Assembly: GCA_903828235.1 (NCBI GenBank)
Contig: CAIKLM010000063.1
Coordinates: 1 to 49,335 of the forward strand
DNA length: 49,335 nucleotides
DNA from: an uncultured beta proteobacterium
GTDB taxonomy: Bacteria; Pseudomonadota; Gammaproteobacteria; Burkholderiales; Burkholderiaceae_C
Direction: 5' to 3'
Of this stretch, positions 1-8,248 are shown in pieces. A model generated the notes under the pieces. The model did not search any database, was not told where the DNA came from, and was given only the letters and a program-made list of their open reading frames with translations. The position numbers were made by a program, and so were the translations under genes. Within the stretch, counting starts at the first letter, position 1; each line of letters starts with the position of its first letter.

Positions 1-75
1 ATGAACGTGGACAGCTACCGACGCCGCGCTGCGTTGCCGGCTCGCCGGCAACGCAGCGCAACCCCAACCCAATGA
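1..75 (+). CDS. IstB-like helper ATPase, C-terminal tail only
   Basis: Only 24 codons are inside the window, ending at TGA 73-75. The basic tail with a DSYRRR motif matches what I recall of IstB C-termini. Nothing of the ATPase domain is visible, so the call rests on the tail, the repeated terminal motif just downstream and the interrupted dgcA. It could also be an unrelated basic tail. Confidence 0.35.
   Translation: MNVDSYRRRAALPARRQRSATPTQ
26..59. repeat. 15-bp perfect inverted repeat (hairpin)
   Basis: Bases 26-40 are perfectly complementary to 45-59 with a CTCG loop. No T-tract follows on either strand, so an intrinsic terminator is not supported. It lies inside the presumed IstB tail near the element end. 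Confidence 0.6.
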
Positions 76-118
76 TCAACGCCCGACCGCACCGCTCAAG
101 ATAGTTGTCGCTGACAGC

Positions 119-628
119 TCAGGATAGTTGACGCCGGGCAATCCGCAGCCATTCGACGTGGCGCTCCCCATCGACCTTGACCTTGATCAGCGGCGCGGCG
201 GCGAGCCTGCGCGCCCGTCGGCGGGTGTCGACGACGCTCCCCAGGCCGATGGTGCAGGCGGTGAGCCGCGGGCGCATGGGCTCGAGACCGGCTGCCTTCC
301 AGGCGGCAACGCCTGTCCGCTTGGCCTGAAGATCCCACAGCGCGCAGTCGAGCGCGTTGCGCGCGCCGCCCCTGGGCAACCAGGTCTGCAGCTCATCCGG
401 CGTGGTCGCGGCGCGGAGCCTCGGCAGGATGCCTTCGAGCTGGACGCGCATCGATCGAGGCGTCTCACCGTCGTAGTCGATTCCGGCGGCTTCGCCACGC
501 CCCACGAAGCCGTCCGCGTTCGTCAGTTCCAGCAGCAGCAGGGGCAGAACGGCGATGACCTGCCCGGCGATCTCGAACGGCTCGGTCAGAGCCCAGGCCT
601 CCTCGGTGATGCGGAATTGCACCGTCAT
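119..628 (-). pseudogene. dgcA: N-acyl-D-glutamate racemase / dipeptide epimerase (enolase superfamily), truncated
   Basis: The 169 residues match the N-terminal half of an L-Ala-D/L-Glu-epimerase-type enolase-superfamily protein: capping domain, then a VKVDGE strand where the first barrel lysine sits. Family members are about 320-340 residues, so the metal-binding Asp/Glu/Asp residues and the second catalytic Lys are missing. The frame runs into the presumed IS21 end and stops after RRQLS. The start ATG overlaps the dgcN stop (ATGA), so the two genes were translationally coupled. DgcA works with DgcN in converting D-glutamate to L-glutamate via an N-acetylated intermediate (family knowledge). 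The encoded fragment should be inactive. Confidence 0.75.
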
Positions 629-1629
629 GCCAGCAAGGCCTGCGCGATGGCCCCCACCCCGCCCCGCATCGGGTCACACACCGGCAAGCGCAGCTGCGAA
701 TAGAGCTGGTCGCGATAGCGCACCCACTCCGCCTCTGAGAGGGTGGACGAATTGATCGCGACGCCGACGCAGCGGATGGCGGGGTTCGTGAGTCGGCCCG
801 CCTCGAGGTAGCGGCGAATGGCCTCGTCCAGCGGCGGCAGGGGAATGTGGGGGTGGTCCTCGATCGTGTGCCGCGAGGGGTCGTGGCACAGCACGATGGC
901 GTCGGGCTGCGTCCCGTGCAGCAACCCCAGCGTGACGCCCGCGTAGGCCGGGTGGAACAAGGCCCCCTGCCCTTCGACGACGTCCCAGTGATCGGCTTCG
1001 TTGGCCGGCGAGAGGGCTTCGGCAGCACCCGCAACGAAGTCGGCGACGACGGCGTCGATGGGCACGCCCTGACCGGAGATCAGGATGCCCGTCTGGCCCG
1101 TGGCGCGGAACGTGGCCTTCGCGCCCAGGGTCGTCAGCGCGCGCGTGATGGCCAGCGCGGTGTACTTCTTGCCGAGCGCGCAGTCGGTCCCCACCGTCAG
1201 GAGACGCCGTCCCGCGCGCTTCAGACCGGTGCCGATCGGCCACTCGCGATCGCTGTGGCGCACGTCGATCAGCCGGGCCCCGCCCTGCTTTGCCGCATCC
1301 ACCAGCAGCGGATAGCGCTGCAGGCGGGTGTGCATGCCACTGACCACGTCGAGGCCGGCACGCAGGGCTTCGGCCAGGGTGGGTATCCACGACTCGGGCA
1401 GGCGCCCGCCCGGCGGCGCCACGCCGATGACGATCGACCCCGCACCGCGGCTGGCGGCCTCGGTGGGCGTCATGGTCGGCAGGGCCAGGCTGACCGTCGC
1501 GGTCGGCAGCGCACACTCGCCCATGACGTCGCCGGGGCACCAGTCGCGGAGTCCAAAGCCGGTCTTGGCATCCGAGCGCAGCGACACGTCTCCGAGGAAG
1601 ACAAGATAGGGTTTGCGAAGATCGTGCAT
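625..1629 (-). CDS. dgcN: DUF1611 family protein, probable D-glutamate N-acetyltransferase DgcN
   Basis: 334 residues, the usual DUF1611 length. An N-terminal Rossmann-like half is followed by a P-loop-like GTDCALGKK motif near residue 155 and conserved EGQGALFHPAYAG and HDPSR segments, all typical of this family. Start ATG at 1629 chosen because homologues begin close to this MHDLRKPYLVFLGD segment; the open frame upstream is unsupported. DUF1611 proteins paired with DgcA-type racemases have been described as D-glutamate N-acetyltransferases, and the ATGA overlap with the dgcA remnant supports that pairing. With dgcA broken, the pathway is probably non-functional here unless another racemase exists. 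Confidence 0.75.
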   Translation of the reverse strand: MHDLRKPYLVFLGDVSLRSDAKTGFGLRDWCPGDVMGECALPTATVSLALPTMTPTEAASRGAGSIVIGVAPPGGRLPESWIPTLAEALRAGLDVVSGMHTRLQRYPLLVDAAKQGGARLIDVRHSDREWPIGTGLKRAGRRLLTVGTDCALGKKYTALAITRALTTLGAKATFRATGQTGILISGQGVPIDAVVADFVAGAAEALSPANEADHWDVVEGQGALFHPAYAGVTLGLLHGTQPDAIVLCHDPSRHTIEDHPHIPLPPLDEAIRRYLEAGRLTNPAIRCVGVAINSSTLSEAEWVRYRDQLYSQLRLPVCDPMRGGVGAIAQALLA

Positions 1630-1957
1630 AGATGGATTGCATTTTGTCCAGCAGCCCGCAGGCAATCCGATCCGCCCGATGTGCGACGGAACTGCTGACG
1701 GCCGCTGGTTGGGAGAGCCGCTGCGAGCGAACCAGCGCGTACGCGGGTGGAGAAGGCACCATGGATAGTTTAGTGTCCATCGGTCGCAGTCGGACGAGGG
1801 CGTCGTGCCGTGCCGCAGCGGGAGGCCCGACCTTCCAGAGGCCCTGAGGCGCCGCCGGAACCGGGTGCATCTGCCGCAGCCCTGATGGCACGGTGCGCGG
1901 AAGGGCCGGAGCGGCTTCATGCGGCCCCTTGCCCGGACTTTCCTTCCGGATTTGGCG

Positions 1958-1991
1958 TTGACAAGCGCATTCAAACGCATACGCTTGCGTT
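1958..1991 (+). promoter_or_regulatory. Sigma-70-like promoter with palindromic operator over the -10
   Basis: TTGACA at 1958-1963, a 16-bp spacer and TACGCT at 1980-1985. The -10 sits exactly in the middle of a perfect dyad, AACGCA-N6-TGCGTT (1974-1991). The rest of the 1633-2038 gap shows no convincing gene. Position suggests control of the downstream operon (2039-5570); the ribbon-helix-helix-like first product is a candidate binder, by inference only. Confidence 0.5.
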
Positions 1992-2038
1992 CGTACCAAC
2001 TTCCAAGCAGGCTCACCGTGGTGACGAGCAGTGTGACG

Positions 2039-2530
2039 ATGGAGCCCCTGTCGGCCCGGATCCCGGGTGACCTGTACCTGTGGCTGGCCCAGCTCCAGGT
2101 CGAGGGGGCCACCACCAACAGCGACAAGCTGCGCGTGCTGCTGGGGCAGCTGAAGCGCCAGCACGAGGGCAGCTACGACTACGTGGCCGCGCACGCATGG
2201 GCACGAGACCTGACGAGCCGTCTTCGCGACGCCCTGGTGCGGATCGAAGGCGTCAGTGGCTCGCACAGCGCGGTGCTGGCGGCCCTGCTCGAGCACACGG
2301 TCACGGCGCTGGCCCTGGTCATCAGCCAGGTGCCGGGCAGCCCGTCCGAGGCGGCGCGACTCGAAGACGTCCTCATCAAGCGCAGCTTCGATCTGTTCGA
2401 GGCCCTGCTGCGCCAGGCCGTCACGGGCCGGGCGGCGGCCTACGATCCCGCGGTCGTGCACCGCCACATGTCGGGCGCCCTGGAGCTGAGCCGCGCCGTG
2501 AACCTCAACCCGTCACCCGAAGGAGCGTGA
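2039..2530 (+). CDS. Small protein with ribbon-helix-helix-like N-terminus, first gene of PspA-flotillin operon
   Basis: 163 residues from ATG 2039. The N-terminus (SARIPGDLYLWLAQLQ followed by TNSDKLRVLL) has the pattern of a ribbon-helix-helix strand and two helices: a short strand, a helix, then T-N-S-D-K starting helix two. The remainder is helical and alanine/leucine rich with no recognised catalytic motif. An alternative start at 1919 lies upstream of and over the predicted promoter, so it is disfavoured. It ends one base before the pspA-like start and probably shares its transcript. A role as an autoregulator or as a membrane-stress accessory factor is possible; I do not recognise a named family. 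Confidence 0.7.
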   Translation: MEPLSARIPGDLYLWLAQLQVEGATTNSDKLRVLLGQLKRQHEGSYDYVAAHAWARDLTSRLRDALVRIEGVSGSHSAVLAALLEHTVTALALVISQVPGSPSEAARLEDVLIKRSFDLFEALLRQAVTGRAAAYDPAVVHRHMSGALELSRAVNLNPSPEGA

Positions 2531-2531
2531 G

Positions 2532-3218
2532 ATGGCAGACACCCTGAAGACCCGCGTCGGCCGCGTCATCGCCGGCAGCGTGCATGCGCTGCTCGACAAG
2601 ATCGAGGACCAGGCCCCGGAAGCCATGATGGAGCAGTCCATCCGCGAGGCGGACGGCGTCATCGACGAGGTGCGCCACGAGCTGGGGCTGCTCAGCGCCA
2701 ACCGTCACCTATCGCAGCAGCAGCACGCCACGCTCAACGGCCACCACGCCACGCTGGCGGCGCAGATCGACGAGGCCCTGGCCCAGGGGCGCGAGGACCT
2801 GGTGCGCGCCGCCGTGGCGCGTCAGCTGGACATCGAGGCGCAGTTGCCGGTGCTCGAGACCACCCTGGCCGAACAGACGCGCCAGGAGGCCGAGCTGCAA
2901 GGCTTCGTTGCCGCCCTGCTGGCCAAGCGCCGCGAGATGGAGACGGCCCTGGCGGAGTTCCGCCGCAGCCGCGCGGCGGCGGCGGGCCCCGGCGCCGGTG
3001 GCGGCGGGGCCGCGCCGAGCACGGCCGAGCACCGGATGGACAAGGTCACGGGCGCGTTCGACCGGCTGTACGAGCGCCAGACGGGCCTGACGGGCACGGC
3101 CCGCAGCGTCGGCCTGCAGCAGGCGGCGCAACTCAAGGAACTCGACGACCTGGTGCGCAACAACAAGATCGCCGAGCGCCTGGCGCAGCTCAAGGCCGGC
3201 AGGGCAGGCAAGCCGTGA
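2532..3218 (+). CDS. PspA/IM30 family membrane-stress protein
   Basis: 228 residues, almost entirely helical. The opening TLKTRVGRVIAGSVHALLDKIEDQAPEAMMEQSIREADGVIDEVR is the PspA/Vipp1 helix 0-1 pattern, followed by two long coiled-coil stretches (about 40-140 and 165-225) separated by an Ala/Gly-rich linker (about 147-162). ESCRT-III-like PspA proteins bind and remodel stressed inner membrane. Its stop overlaps the GTG of the next gene, indicating translational coupling with the YqiJ-like protein. Position beside a flotillin matches the known pspA-yqiJ-yqiK type arrangement. Confidence 0.85.
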   Translation: MADTLKTRVGRVIAGSVHALLDKIEDQAPEAMMEQSIREADGVIDEVRHELGLLSANRHLSQQQHATLNGHHATLAAQIDEALAQGREDLVRAAVARQLDIEAQLPVLETTLAEQTRQEAELQGFVAALLAKRREMETALAEFRRSRAAAAGPGAGGGGAAPSTAEHRMDKVTGAFDRLYERQTGLTGTARSVGLQQAAQLKELDDLVRNNKIAERLAQLKAGRAGKP

Positions 3219-3841
3219 GCCTGTTCACGGCCCCCGAGACGCTGCCCTTTGGCGTCGGCTTTGGCCTGATCGTCGGCATCGCGCTGCTGGAAGGCTTTGG
3301 CATGCTGGTCTCGCTGAGCCCGAGCAACCTGATCGACGACTGGCTGCCCGACGTCGGCGGCGAGGGTGCGCTCGACCGGGTGCTGGGGTGGCTGCACGTC
3401 GGGCGCGTGCCGGCCCTGGTGCTGCTGCTGCTGTTCCTGGCCGGCTACGTGCTGTTCGGCTACGGCCTGCAGATGGTGGCCCACGGCCTGCTCGGCGGCT
3501 ACCTGCCGGCCTGGATGGCGGGGCTGCTGGCCGTGCCTTCGGGGCTGGCCACGGTGCGGGGGCTCGGATCGCTGATCGCCCACATCGTGCCGCGCGACGA
3601 AACCAGCATCGTCAGCGAGCAGAGCCTGGTCGGCCGCGTCGGCGTGGTCACCGCGGGCGTGGCGCGCCGCGGCCTGGCCGCCCAGGCCCGGGTGCGCGAC
3701 GCGCTCGGACGTTCGCACTACCTGATGGTGGAACCCGACCTCGACGACGAGGTGTTCGAGGAAGGCGCGCAGGTGCTCATCGTCCGCAAGGCCGGCGCGT
3801 TCTTCCGTTGCATCGCCAATCCGCACCCGGGCCTGATGTAG
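3215..3841 (+). CDS. yqiJ: YqiJ-like inner-membrane OB-fold protein
   Basis: 208 residues from a GTG that overlaps the pspA-like stop (GTGA). Three or four hydrophobic segments (about 10-33, 66-90, 93-115) precede a soluble C-terminal domain (about 128-208) with the beta-rich SLVGRVGVVTAGVARRGLAAQARVRDA pattern of an NfeD-like OB fold. YqiJ/NfeD proteins are encoded next to flotillins and are thought to work with them in membrane microdomains. The next gene is a flotillin 40 bp downstream. Assignment is by architecture and context. Confidence 0.8.
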   Translation: MSLFTAPETLPFGVGFGLIVGIALLEGFGMLVSLSPSNLIDDWLPDVGGEGALDRVLGWLHVGRVPALVLLLLFLAGYVLFGYGLQMVAHGLLGGYLPAWMAGLLAVPSGLATVRGLGSLIAHIVPRDETSIVSEQSLVGRVGVVTAGVARRGLAAQARVRDALGRSHYLMVEPDLDDEVFEEGAQVLIVRKAGAFFRCIANPHPGLM

Positions 3842-3881
3842 CCCGCACTGCTGAGTCCAACCTCAAGAGGGAGTTGAAGAG

Positions 3882-5570
3882 ATGGGACAAGTGATCGAGA
3901 TCATCGTGCTGGCCGGCATGGCGCTGGTGGCGCTGGTCGTCATCGGCGTCGTGTTCGCGCGGCTGTACAAGCGCAGCACCAAGGAGACGGCCTTCGTGCG
4001 CACCGGCCTCGGGGGGCAGAAGGTCATCATGGACGGCGGCGCCATCGTGCTGCCGATCTTCCACGAGCGCGTGCTGGTCAACATGAACACGCTCAAGCTG
4101 GAGGTGCTGCGCCGCGAGCGCGAGAGCCTGATCACCAAGGACCGCATGCGCGTCGACGTGACGGCGGCCTTCTTCGTGCGCGTGAAGCAGACGGAGGAGG
4201 CGGTGAGCATCGCCGCCCAGACGCTGGGCGCCCGCACCATGAGCCCCGATGAGCTGAAGGCCCTGGTCGAGGACAAGTTCGTCGACTCGCTGCGCGCCAC
4301 CGCGGCGACGATGACCATCCAGGAACTGCAGGACAAGCGCCGTGACTTCGTGCAGGCGGTGCAGAACGCCGTGGCGGAAGACCTCGAGAAGAACGGCCTC
4401 GAGCTCGAGTCGGTGTCGCTGACGAGCCTGGACCAGACCGACAAGCAGTTCTTCAACCCGAACAACGCCTTCGACGCCGAGGGCCTGACGCGCCTGACCG
4501 AGCAGACCGAGGCCCGGCGCAAGCAGCGCAACGACGTGGAGCAGGACACCGAGGTGCAGGTGCGCGCCAAGAACCTGGAGGCCACGCGCAAGAAGCTCGA
4601 CATCGAGAAGGACCAGGAGTTCGCGACGCTGTCGCAGAAGCGCGAGGTCGAGATCACGCGCGCCGAGCAGGCGGCGCTGATCGCCTCGCAGCAGGCCGAG
4701 CGCAGCCGCGAGGCCGAGGCCGCCAAGATCGAGGCCGAGCGCCAGGTGAGCCAGAAGCGCATCGAGGCCGACCGCGAGATCAAGTCGGCCGAGATCGAGA
4801 AGAACCTGGTCGTGCAGACCCGCGAGATCGAGCTCGAGCGCAAGACCGAGACCCAGCGTGCCGAGCAGCGCAAGCAGGTCGAGATCGCGCGCCAGGAGAT
4901 GCAGATTGCCATCGCCAACAAGTCCCGCGAGCAGAGCGACGCCGACGCCGCGGCCAACCTGGCGCGGGCCGAGGCGGTGAAGGCCGAGGAGACGGTGAAC
5001 ACGGCGCGCCAGGTGGCCGTGGCCGAGCGCGACAAGGCGATCCAGCTGATCGAGGCCGCCAAGGACGCCGAGCAGAACGCCATTGCCGTGAAGGTGGCGG
5101 CGTCGGCCGAGAAGGAGGCCGCGCTCGACCGCGCCGAGGCCATCACCATCGAGGCCCGTGCGCGCGAGGCCGCCGCGCTGGCGGAAGCTGAGGGCAAGAA
5201 GGCCATCAACGAGGCCCTGAACACGCTGTCGGCCGCGCAGATCGACCTGCAGGTCCGCTCGCTGCTGCTGCAGCAGCTGCCGGCGATCCTGGAGAAGGCC
5301 GTGCAACCGATGGAGAAGATCGACTCGATCCGCATCGTCCAGGTGGGCGGCCTGCCCGGGGCTGCCGGCGGGGGTGCTGGCGGTCACGGCGGCGCTGCGG
5401 GCGCCACCTTCCCCGAGCAGGTCATGAACTCGGCGATGCAGTACCAGATCGCCAAGCCGATCGTCGACGCGGTGATGAAGGACGCCGGCTTGTCGAACGA
5501 GGGCATCACCGGCTTCGCGCAGGCGCTGTCGGGAATGATGAGCAAGCCCTCGAGCGCTCCGGACGCCTGA
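3882..5570 (+). CDS. yqiK: Flotillin family protein (YqiK/FloT-like)
   Basis: 562 residues, typical flotillin length. An N-terminal membrane anchor (about 4-26) leads into an SPFH/band-7 domain (about 35-210, with the KTGLGGQKV-like start seen as RTGLGGQKVIMDGGAIVLP). A long Glu/Ala/Lys/Arg-rich coiled coil (about 210-450) and a Gly-rich stretch (about 500-515) follow. A good ribosome binding site (GAGGGAG) sits upstream. Flotillins scaffold ordered membrane domains; with the upstream PspA and YqiJ proteins this forms a membrane-integrity module. Confidence 0.93.
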   Translation: MGQVIEIIVLAGMALVALVVIGVVFARLYKRSTKETAFVRTGLGGQKVIMDGGAIVLPIFHERVLVNMNTLKLEVLRRERESLITKDRMRVDVTAAFFVRVKQTEEAVSIAAQTLGARTMSPDELKALVEDKFVDSLRATAATMTIQELQDKRRDFVQAVQNAVAEDLEKNGLELESVSLTSLDQTDKQFFNPNNAFDAEGLTRLTEQTEARRKQRNDVEQDTEVQVRAKNLEATRKKLDIEKDQEFATLSQKREVEITRAEQAALIASQQAERSREAEAAKIEAERQVSQKRIEADREIKSAEIEKNLVVQTREIELERKTETQRAEQRKQVEIARQEMQIAIANKSREQSDADAAANLARAEAVKAEETVNTARQVAVAERDKAIQLIEAAKDAEQNAIAVKVAASAEKEAALDRAEAITIEARAREAAALAEAEGKKAINEALNTLSAAQIDLQVRSLLLQQLPAILEKAVQPMEKIDSIRIVQVGGLPGAAGGGAGGHGGAAGATFPEQVMNSAMQYQIAKPIVDAVMKDAGLSNEGITGFAQALSGMMSKPSSAPDA

Positions 5571-5628
5571 GCGCGCGCAGGTCCGCTACCGCATCGAGGG
5601 CTCGAGGCCCGGTCTTCAGTCAACACAC

Positions 5629-6291
5629 ATGGGGGTTCGACCAATGGTCAGGATTCATGGCTGGATTTGTGTGCTGTCGTTCTTCGTGGTGTACGCCGCG
5701 GCGGCGCAGACCCCTTCCGACGCACCCGCCGTCGCGGTGCCGGGATCGTGCCAGCGGGTCGACTTCAACCGCGCGCTGCTCGAATCGCCGGTGCGGATCG
5801 ATCTCGCCGTGCAGGTGTCCGAATCCGGCAGGCCCCTGTCGGCGCTTCCGATGGCCCCGGTCGAGCGGGCCGACCTGCTGGCCGCGGTCGTGGCCTCCGC
5901 GATGAGCTGCGAGTACCGGCCCGCCCTGGCGGCCGGAAAGCCGGCGCCCGGCACGGCACGCTCGCTGTTCAGCTTCGAGCGGGCACAGGCTGCCGAGGCC
6001 CTCATTCGCAAGCCCAGGGTCACGGATGTCCGGGAGTGCGCCCCCACGGCCAAAGACTACCCCGTGGCCTCGCTCCTGCGCGACGAGACGGGAACCACCC
6101 GGATCGGCTTCACCGTGGACCCGAACGGCCGCTTGACGGCGTTCGGCGTCGCGCGCTCGAGCGGGCACCTGCGGCTCGACTTCGTGGCACTGGCCAAGCT
6201 GGCCACTTGCCGCTTCACGCCCGGTGCCCTGCCCGACGGCACGCCGACGAGCGCGTCGTTCGAGGTGGACTACGTCTGGAAGATCGAGTGA
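5629..6291 (+). CDS. Periplasmic protein with TonB C-terminal-like domain
   Basis: 220 residues. A signal peptide is visible (hydrophobic HGWICVLSFFVVYAAAAQ, cleavage after AAA). The C-terminal part (about 130-218: TGTTRIGFTVDPNGRLTAFGVARSSGHLRLDFVAL then CRFTPG) matches the TonB-C fold. The N-terminal half (about 40-115) has a weaker version of the same pattern including the C..PA spacing, so it may be a tandem of two TonB-C-like domains. There is no N-terminal membrane anchor or proline-rich spacer as in real TonB, so energy transduction is unlikely. ATG 5644 is an alternative start giving a tighter signal peptide. Confidence 0.7.
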   Translation: MGVRPMVRIHGWICVLSFFVVYAAAAQTPSDAPAVAVPGSCQRVDFNRALLESPVRIDLAVQVSESGRPLSALPMAPVERADLLAAVVASAMSCEYRPALAAGKPAPGTARSLFSFERAQAAEALIRKPRVTDVRECAPTAKDYPVASLLRDETGTTRIGFTVDPNGRLTAFGVARSSGHLRLDFVALAKLATCRFTPGALPDGTPTSASFEVDYVWKIE

Positions 6292-6526
6292 CCGCCGTTG
6301 CTGCCATTGCGGTGATTACGCAGGTCCTCGGGCTTGGCCCAACCGGACGCTTAGCCCAGAGGGTGCGAGAGATCCGCTCCCAGCGCTCGCTCGATCAGCG
6401 CCTTCTTGAAGGCTCCCATCGGGGGGCCGGACCTCCAAGGGGCCCGTCCGGGTCAAGACGCCGCCCGACCCTCATCGGGGCATTGGGGTCGCACGCTGTT
6501 GGTGACTTCGATGGCTCGCTGGACAC

Positions 6527-7669
6527 TCAGTCCGCCTTGGAGTTCCAGACGATCCGCTCGTCCACCGCATAGAGCCGGCAGGATTCACCGCCGCGCCGCT
6601 GGCAGAACGCCAGCGCGCGCTGAGCGACGTTCTCGACCCCGAAGGCGTAGCCGCAGGCCCCCTTGGCCGAGTGGGCGTAGGCCCGGGGCTGGTCGGCGTC
6701 GAGGAAGCTCGCGTACACGCCCGCGCATCCCGGCGAAAGATTCGGCAGGCGCGACAGGTCCTCCAGCGCTGCCAGTGCGGGATCTGCAGGGGTTGCGCGG
6801 GGCTGAAGCGCCACCGGCAAGCCGAGCGCGGCCAGGAAGGCCTCGGTCTCGGGCCACCACACGACCAGGCCCTGCCGGTCGCCAAAGGTGCCGTGGGCGT
6901 CATCCTTGAAGGGGCCGTAGGCGACCAGCTTCGCGGCACCGCCCGACGCGGTGTATGCAGCGTGCATGCGTTGCACCAGCGGAGGTGCAAAGTAGCTGTC
7001 ATTCGCGCCGTAGAACCACAGCGTCGGCAGCGCGGTCGTGCGCCCGAAGCGCCCGAACGCCGCGACCAGCTCCGCCTCCCAGTACTGACAGGCTCCGCCC
7101 GTGTGCCGCAGGCCTCCGGCGAAATTGATCACCCCGAGCACACCCACACGCGGCTCGCTGGCCAAGGCCAACGCCGAGAGGCCGCCATGACTCTGCCCCA
7201 TCAGCACCATGCGTCGTGGGTCCACCCAGCTCTGCTGCGCCAGCCAGTCCACCGCCGAGCGCAAGTAGCTCGCCTGCTGCCTCGCATTGCCCTCGATGTT
7301 GCAGCCCCCATCGACGTAGAAGCCGCCCGAGCGCGAGAAGCCCCCCCGCATCGGTATGGCCACCGCGTAGCCACGGCGCACCAGTTCGCGGGCAGCGACC
7401 AGGTAGCGCGCGCGGGGCTGGAACTTCGGGTCGCCGGGCGACTTGCCGTGGTTGACGATCACCAGCGGGAAGGGGCCGGGTCCGTCCGGACGGAATACCG
7501 TCGTCTCGAGCTCCACGCCCATCGAGTGGCGGATGAAGACCACCTGCTCGCCGAGCGCGCGGTTAAGGGGTGTCTCGGAAGCCGAGGCCGCGGTGCCCAG
7601 AGCCAGCAGGCCCGCAGCGAGCCAGCCGCGAAGTCCCGGGCGCCGCCGGGGACTGGCTTGTGAACCCAT
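6527..7669 (-). CDS. Exported alpha/beta hydrolase (dienelactone-hydrolase-like)
   Basis: 380 residues from ATG 7669. A twin-arginine-like basic stretch and hydrophobic segment form a signal peptide ending near TAASA. The catalytic serine lies in GQSHGG (about residue 165), within MVLMGQSHGGLSALALAS; an Asp in YGANDSYF and a His in KDDAHGTF complete a plausible triad. The C-terminal ~80 residues are cysteine-containing (SPGCAG, KGACGYAFG, CQRRGGESCRLYAV) and resemble small periplasmic domains found fused to hydrolases. Substrate unknown. Upstream is a small membrane protein on the same strand. Confidence 0.8.
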   Translation of the reverse strand: MGSQASPRRRPGLRGWLAAGLLALGTAASASETPLNRALGEQVVFIRHSMGVELETTVFRPDGPGPFPLVIVNHGKSPGDPKFQPRARYLVAARELVRRGYAVAIPMRGGFSRSGGFYVDGGCNIEGNARQQASYLRSAVDWLAQQSWVDPRRMVLMGQSHGGLSALALASEPRVGVLGVINFAGGLRHTGGACQYWEAELVAAFGRFGRTTALPTLWFYGANDSYFAPPLVQRMHAAYTASGGAAKLVAYGPFKDDAHGTFGDRQGLVVWWPETEAFLAALGLPVALQPRATPADPALAALEDLSRLPNLSPGCAGVYASFLDADQPRAYAHSAKGACGYAFGVENVAQRALAFCQRRGGESCRLYAVDERIVWNSKAD

Positions 7670-7692
7670 CGTGGCCTGTTTGGACCGCACCT

Positions 7693-8082
7693 TCAAGGCC
7701 CGGCTGCGACGCGACGGCCTGCCGCCGCCGTGCCCACCGCGCCGGCCAGCCCGCCGAGCACCAGCACGTACCACAGCGAGCCGGTGCCGCCACCCGCCGC
7801 CACCAGCCCCGCGGCGCGGGCGAACAGGGCCAGCGCCGCAGCCAGCGACAGCAGCAGCAGGCCCGCGGCGACGATGCGCGTCATGCCGACGCCCTCGCCG
7901 CTGCCGCTTCCGGCTCCCATGCCCAGCAGCAGGTATCCCACGCTGGAAAACAGCGGGAACAGCAGCCACAGCGACCAGCCTGGCGCCTCCATCCCGCCCA
8001 GGCCGAGCGCGGCCGCCACCAGCACCAGGCCGCTGAGCCATCCCAGCGCGGCCAGCAGGCCGCCCGCAAGCTTGAGGAACAT
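7693..8082 (-). CDS. Small four-helix membrane protein, unknown function
   Basis: 129 residues with four hydrophobic segments (about 5-28, 36-55, 68-90, 100-120), so an integral inner-membrane protein. A strong ribosome binding site (GGAGGGG, 8 bases before ATG) supports the call. It ends 24 bp before the hydrolase start and may be cotranscribed with it. I recognise no family. Confidence 0.75.
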   Translation of the reverse strand: MFLKLAGGLLAALGWLSGLVLVAAALGLGGMEAPGWSLWLLFPLFSSVGYLLLGMGAGSGSGEGVGMTRIVAAGLLLLSLAAALALFARAAGLVAAGGGTGSLWYVLVLGGLAGAVGTAAAGRRVAAGP

Positions 8083-8248
8083 GGCGTCACCCCTCCAAGA
8101 GATCAGGCCCGGAGCTTAAGGCGCCGCCGGCGCCCTTGGCCGGCACGGTGAACGAGCGCCGCCGCGCGCGGGACCCGGTTCAGCGGCAAAGTGCGCAGCG
8201 CGCCGCGCGCCGCCACAATCCCGCCCCTGCCCTGCCAAGCTTCCAGCC

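Larger units (their letters stand above)
1..135 (+). mobile_element. Right end of an IS21-like insertion element (partial)
   Basis: The reading frame open from base 1 to the TGA at 73-75 reads like the C-terminal tail of an IS21-family IstB helper (an NVDSYRRR-type ending). Behind it, two copies of a GATAGTTG-containing motif lie at about 110-118 and 123-131; IS21-family ends carry repeated terminal motifs. Immediately beyond, the dgcA coding sequence begins abruptly in mid-gene. The element therefore appears to have inserted into dgcA, with most of it lying outside the window. The exact end (about 130-140) and the family are inferred from memory of IstB tails and should be checked. Confidence 0.5.

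Noticed and set aside
1632..1847. Short plus-strand open frame in the gap before the PspA-flotillin operon
   Set aside because: No ribosome binding site, no homology, and composition unlike the neighbours.
3777..5387. Minus-strand Leu-rich open frame opposite the flotillin gene
   Set aside because: It arises from the complement of the GAG/AAG-rich coiled coil; no start signal or homology.
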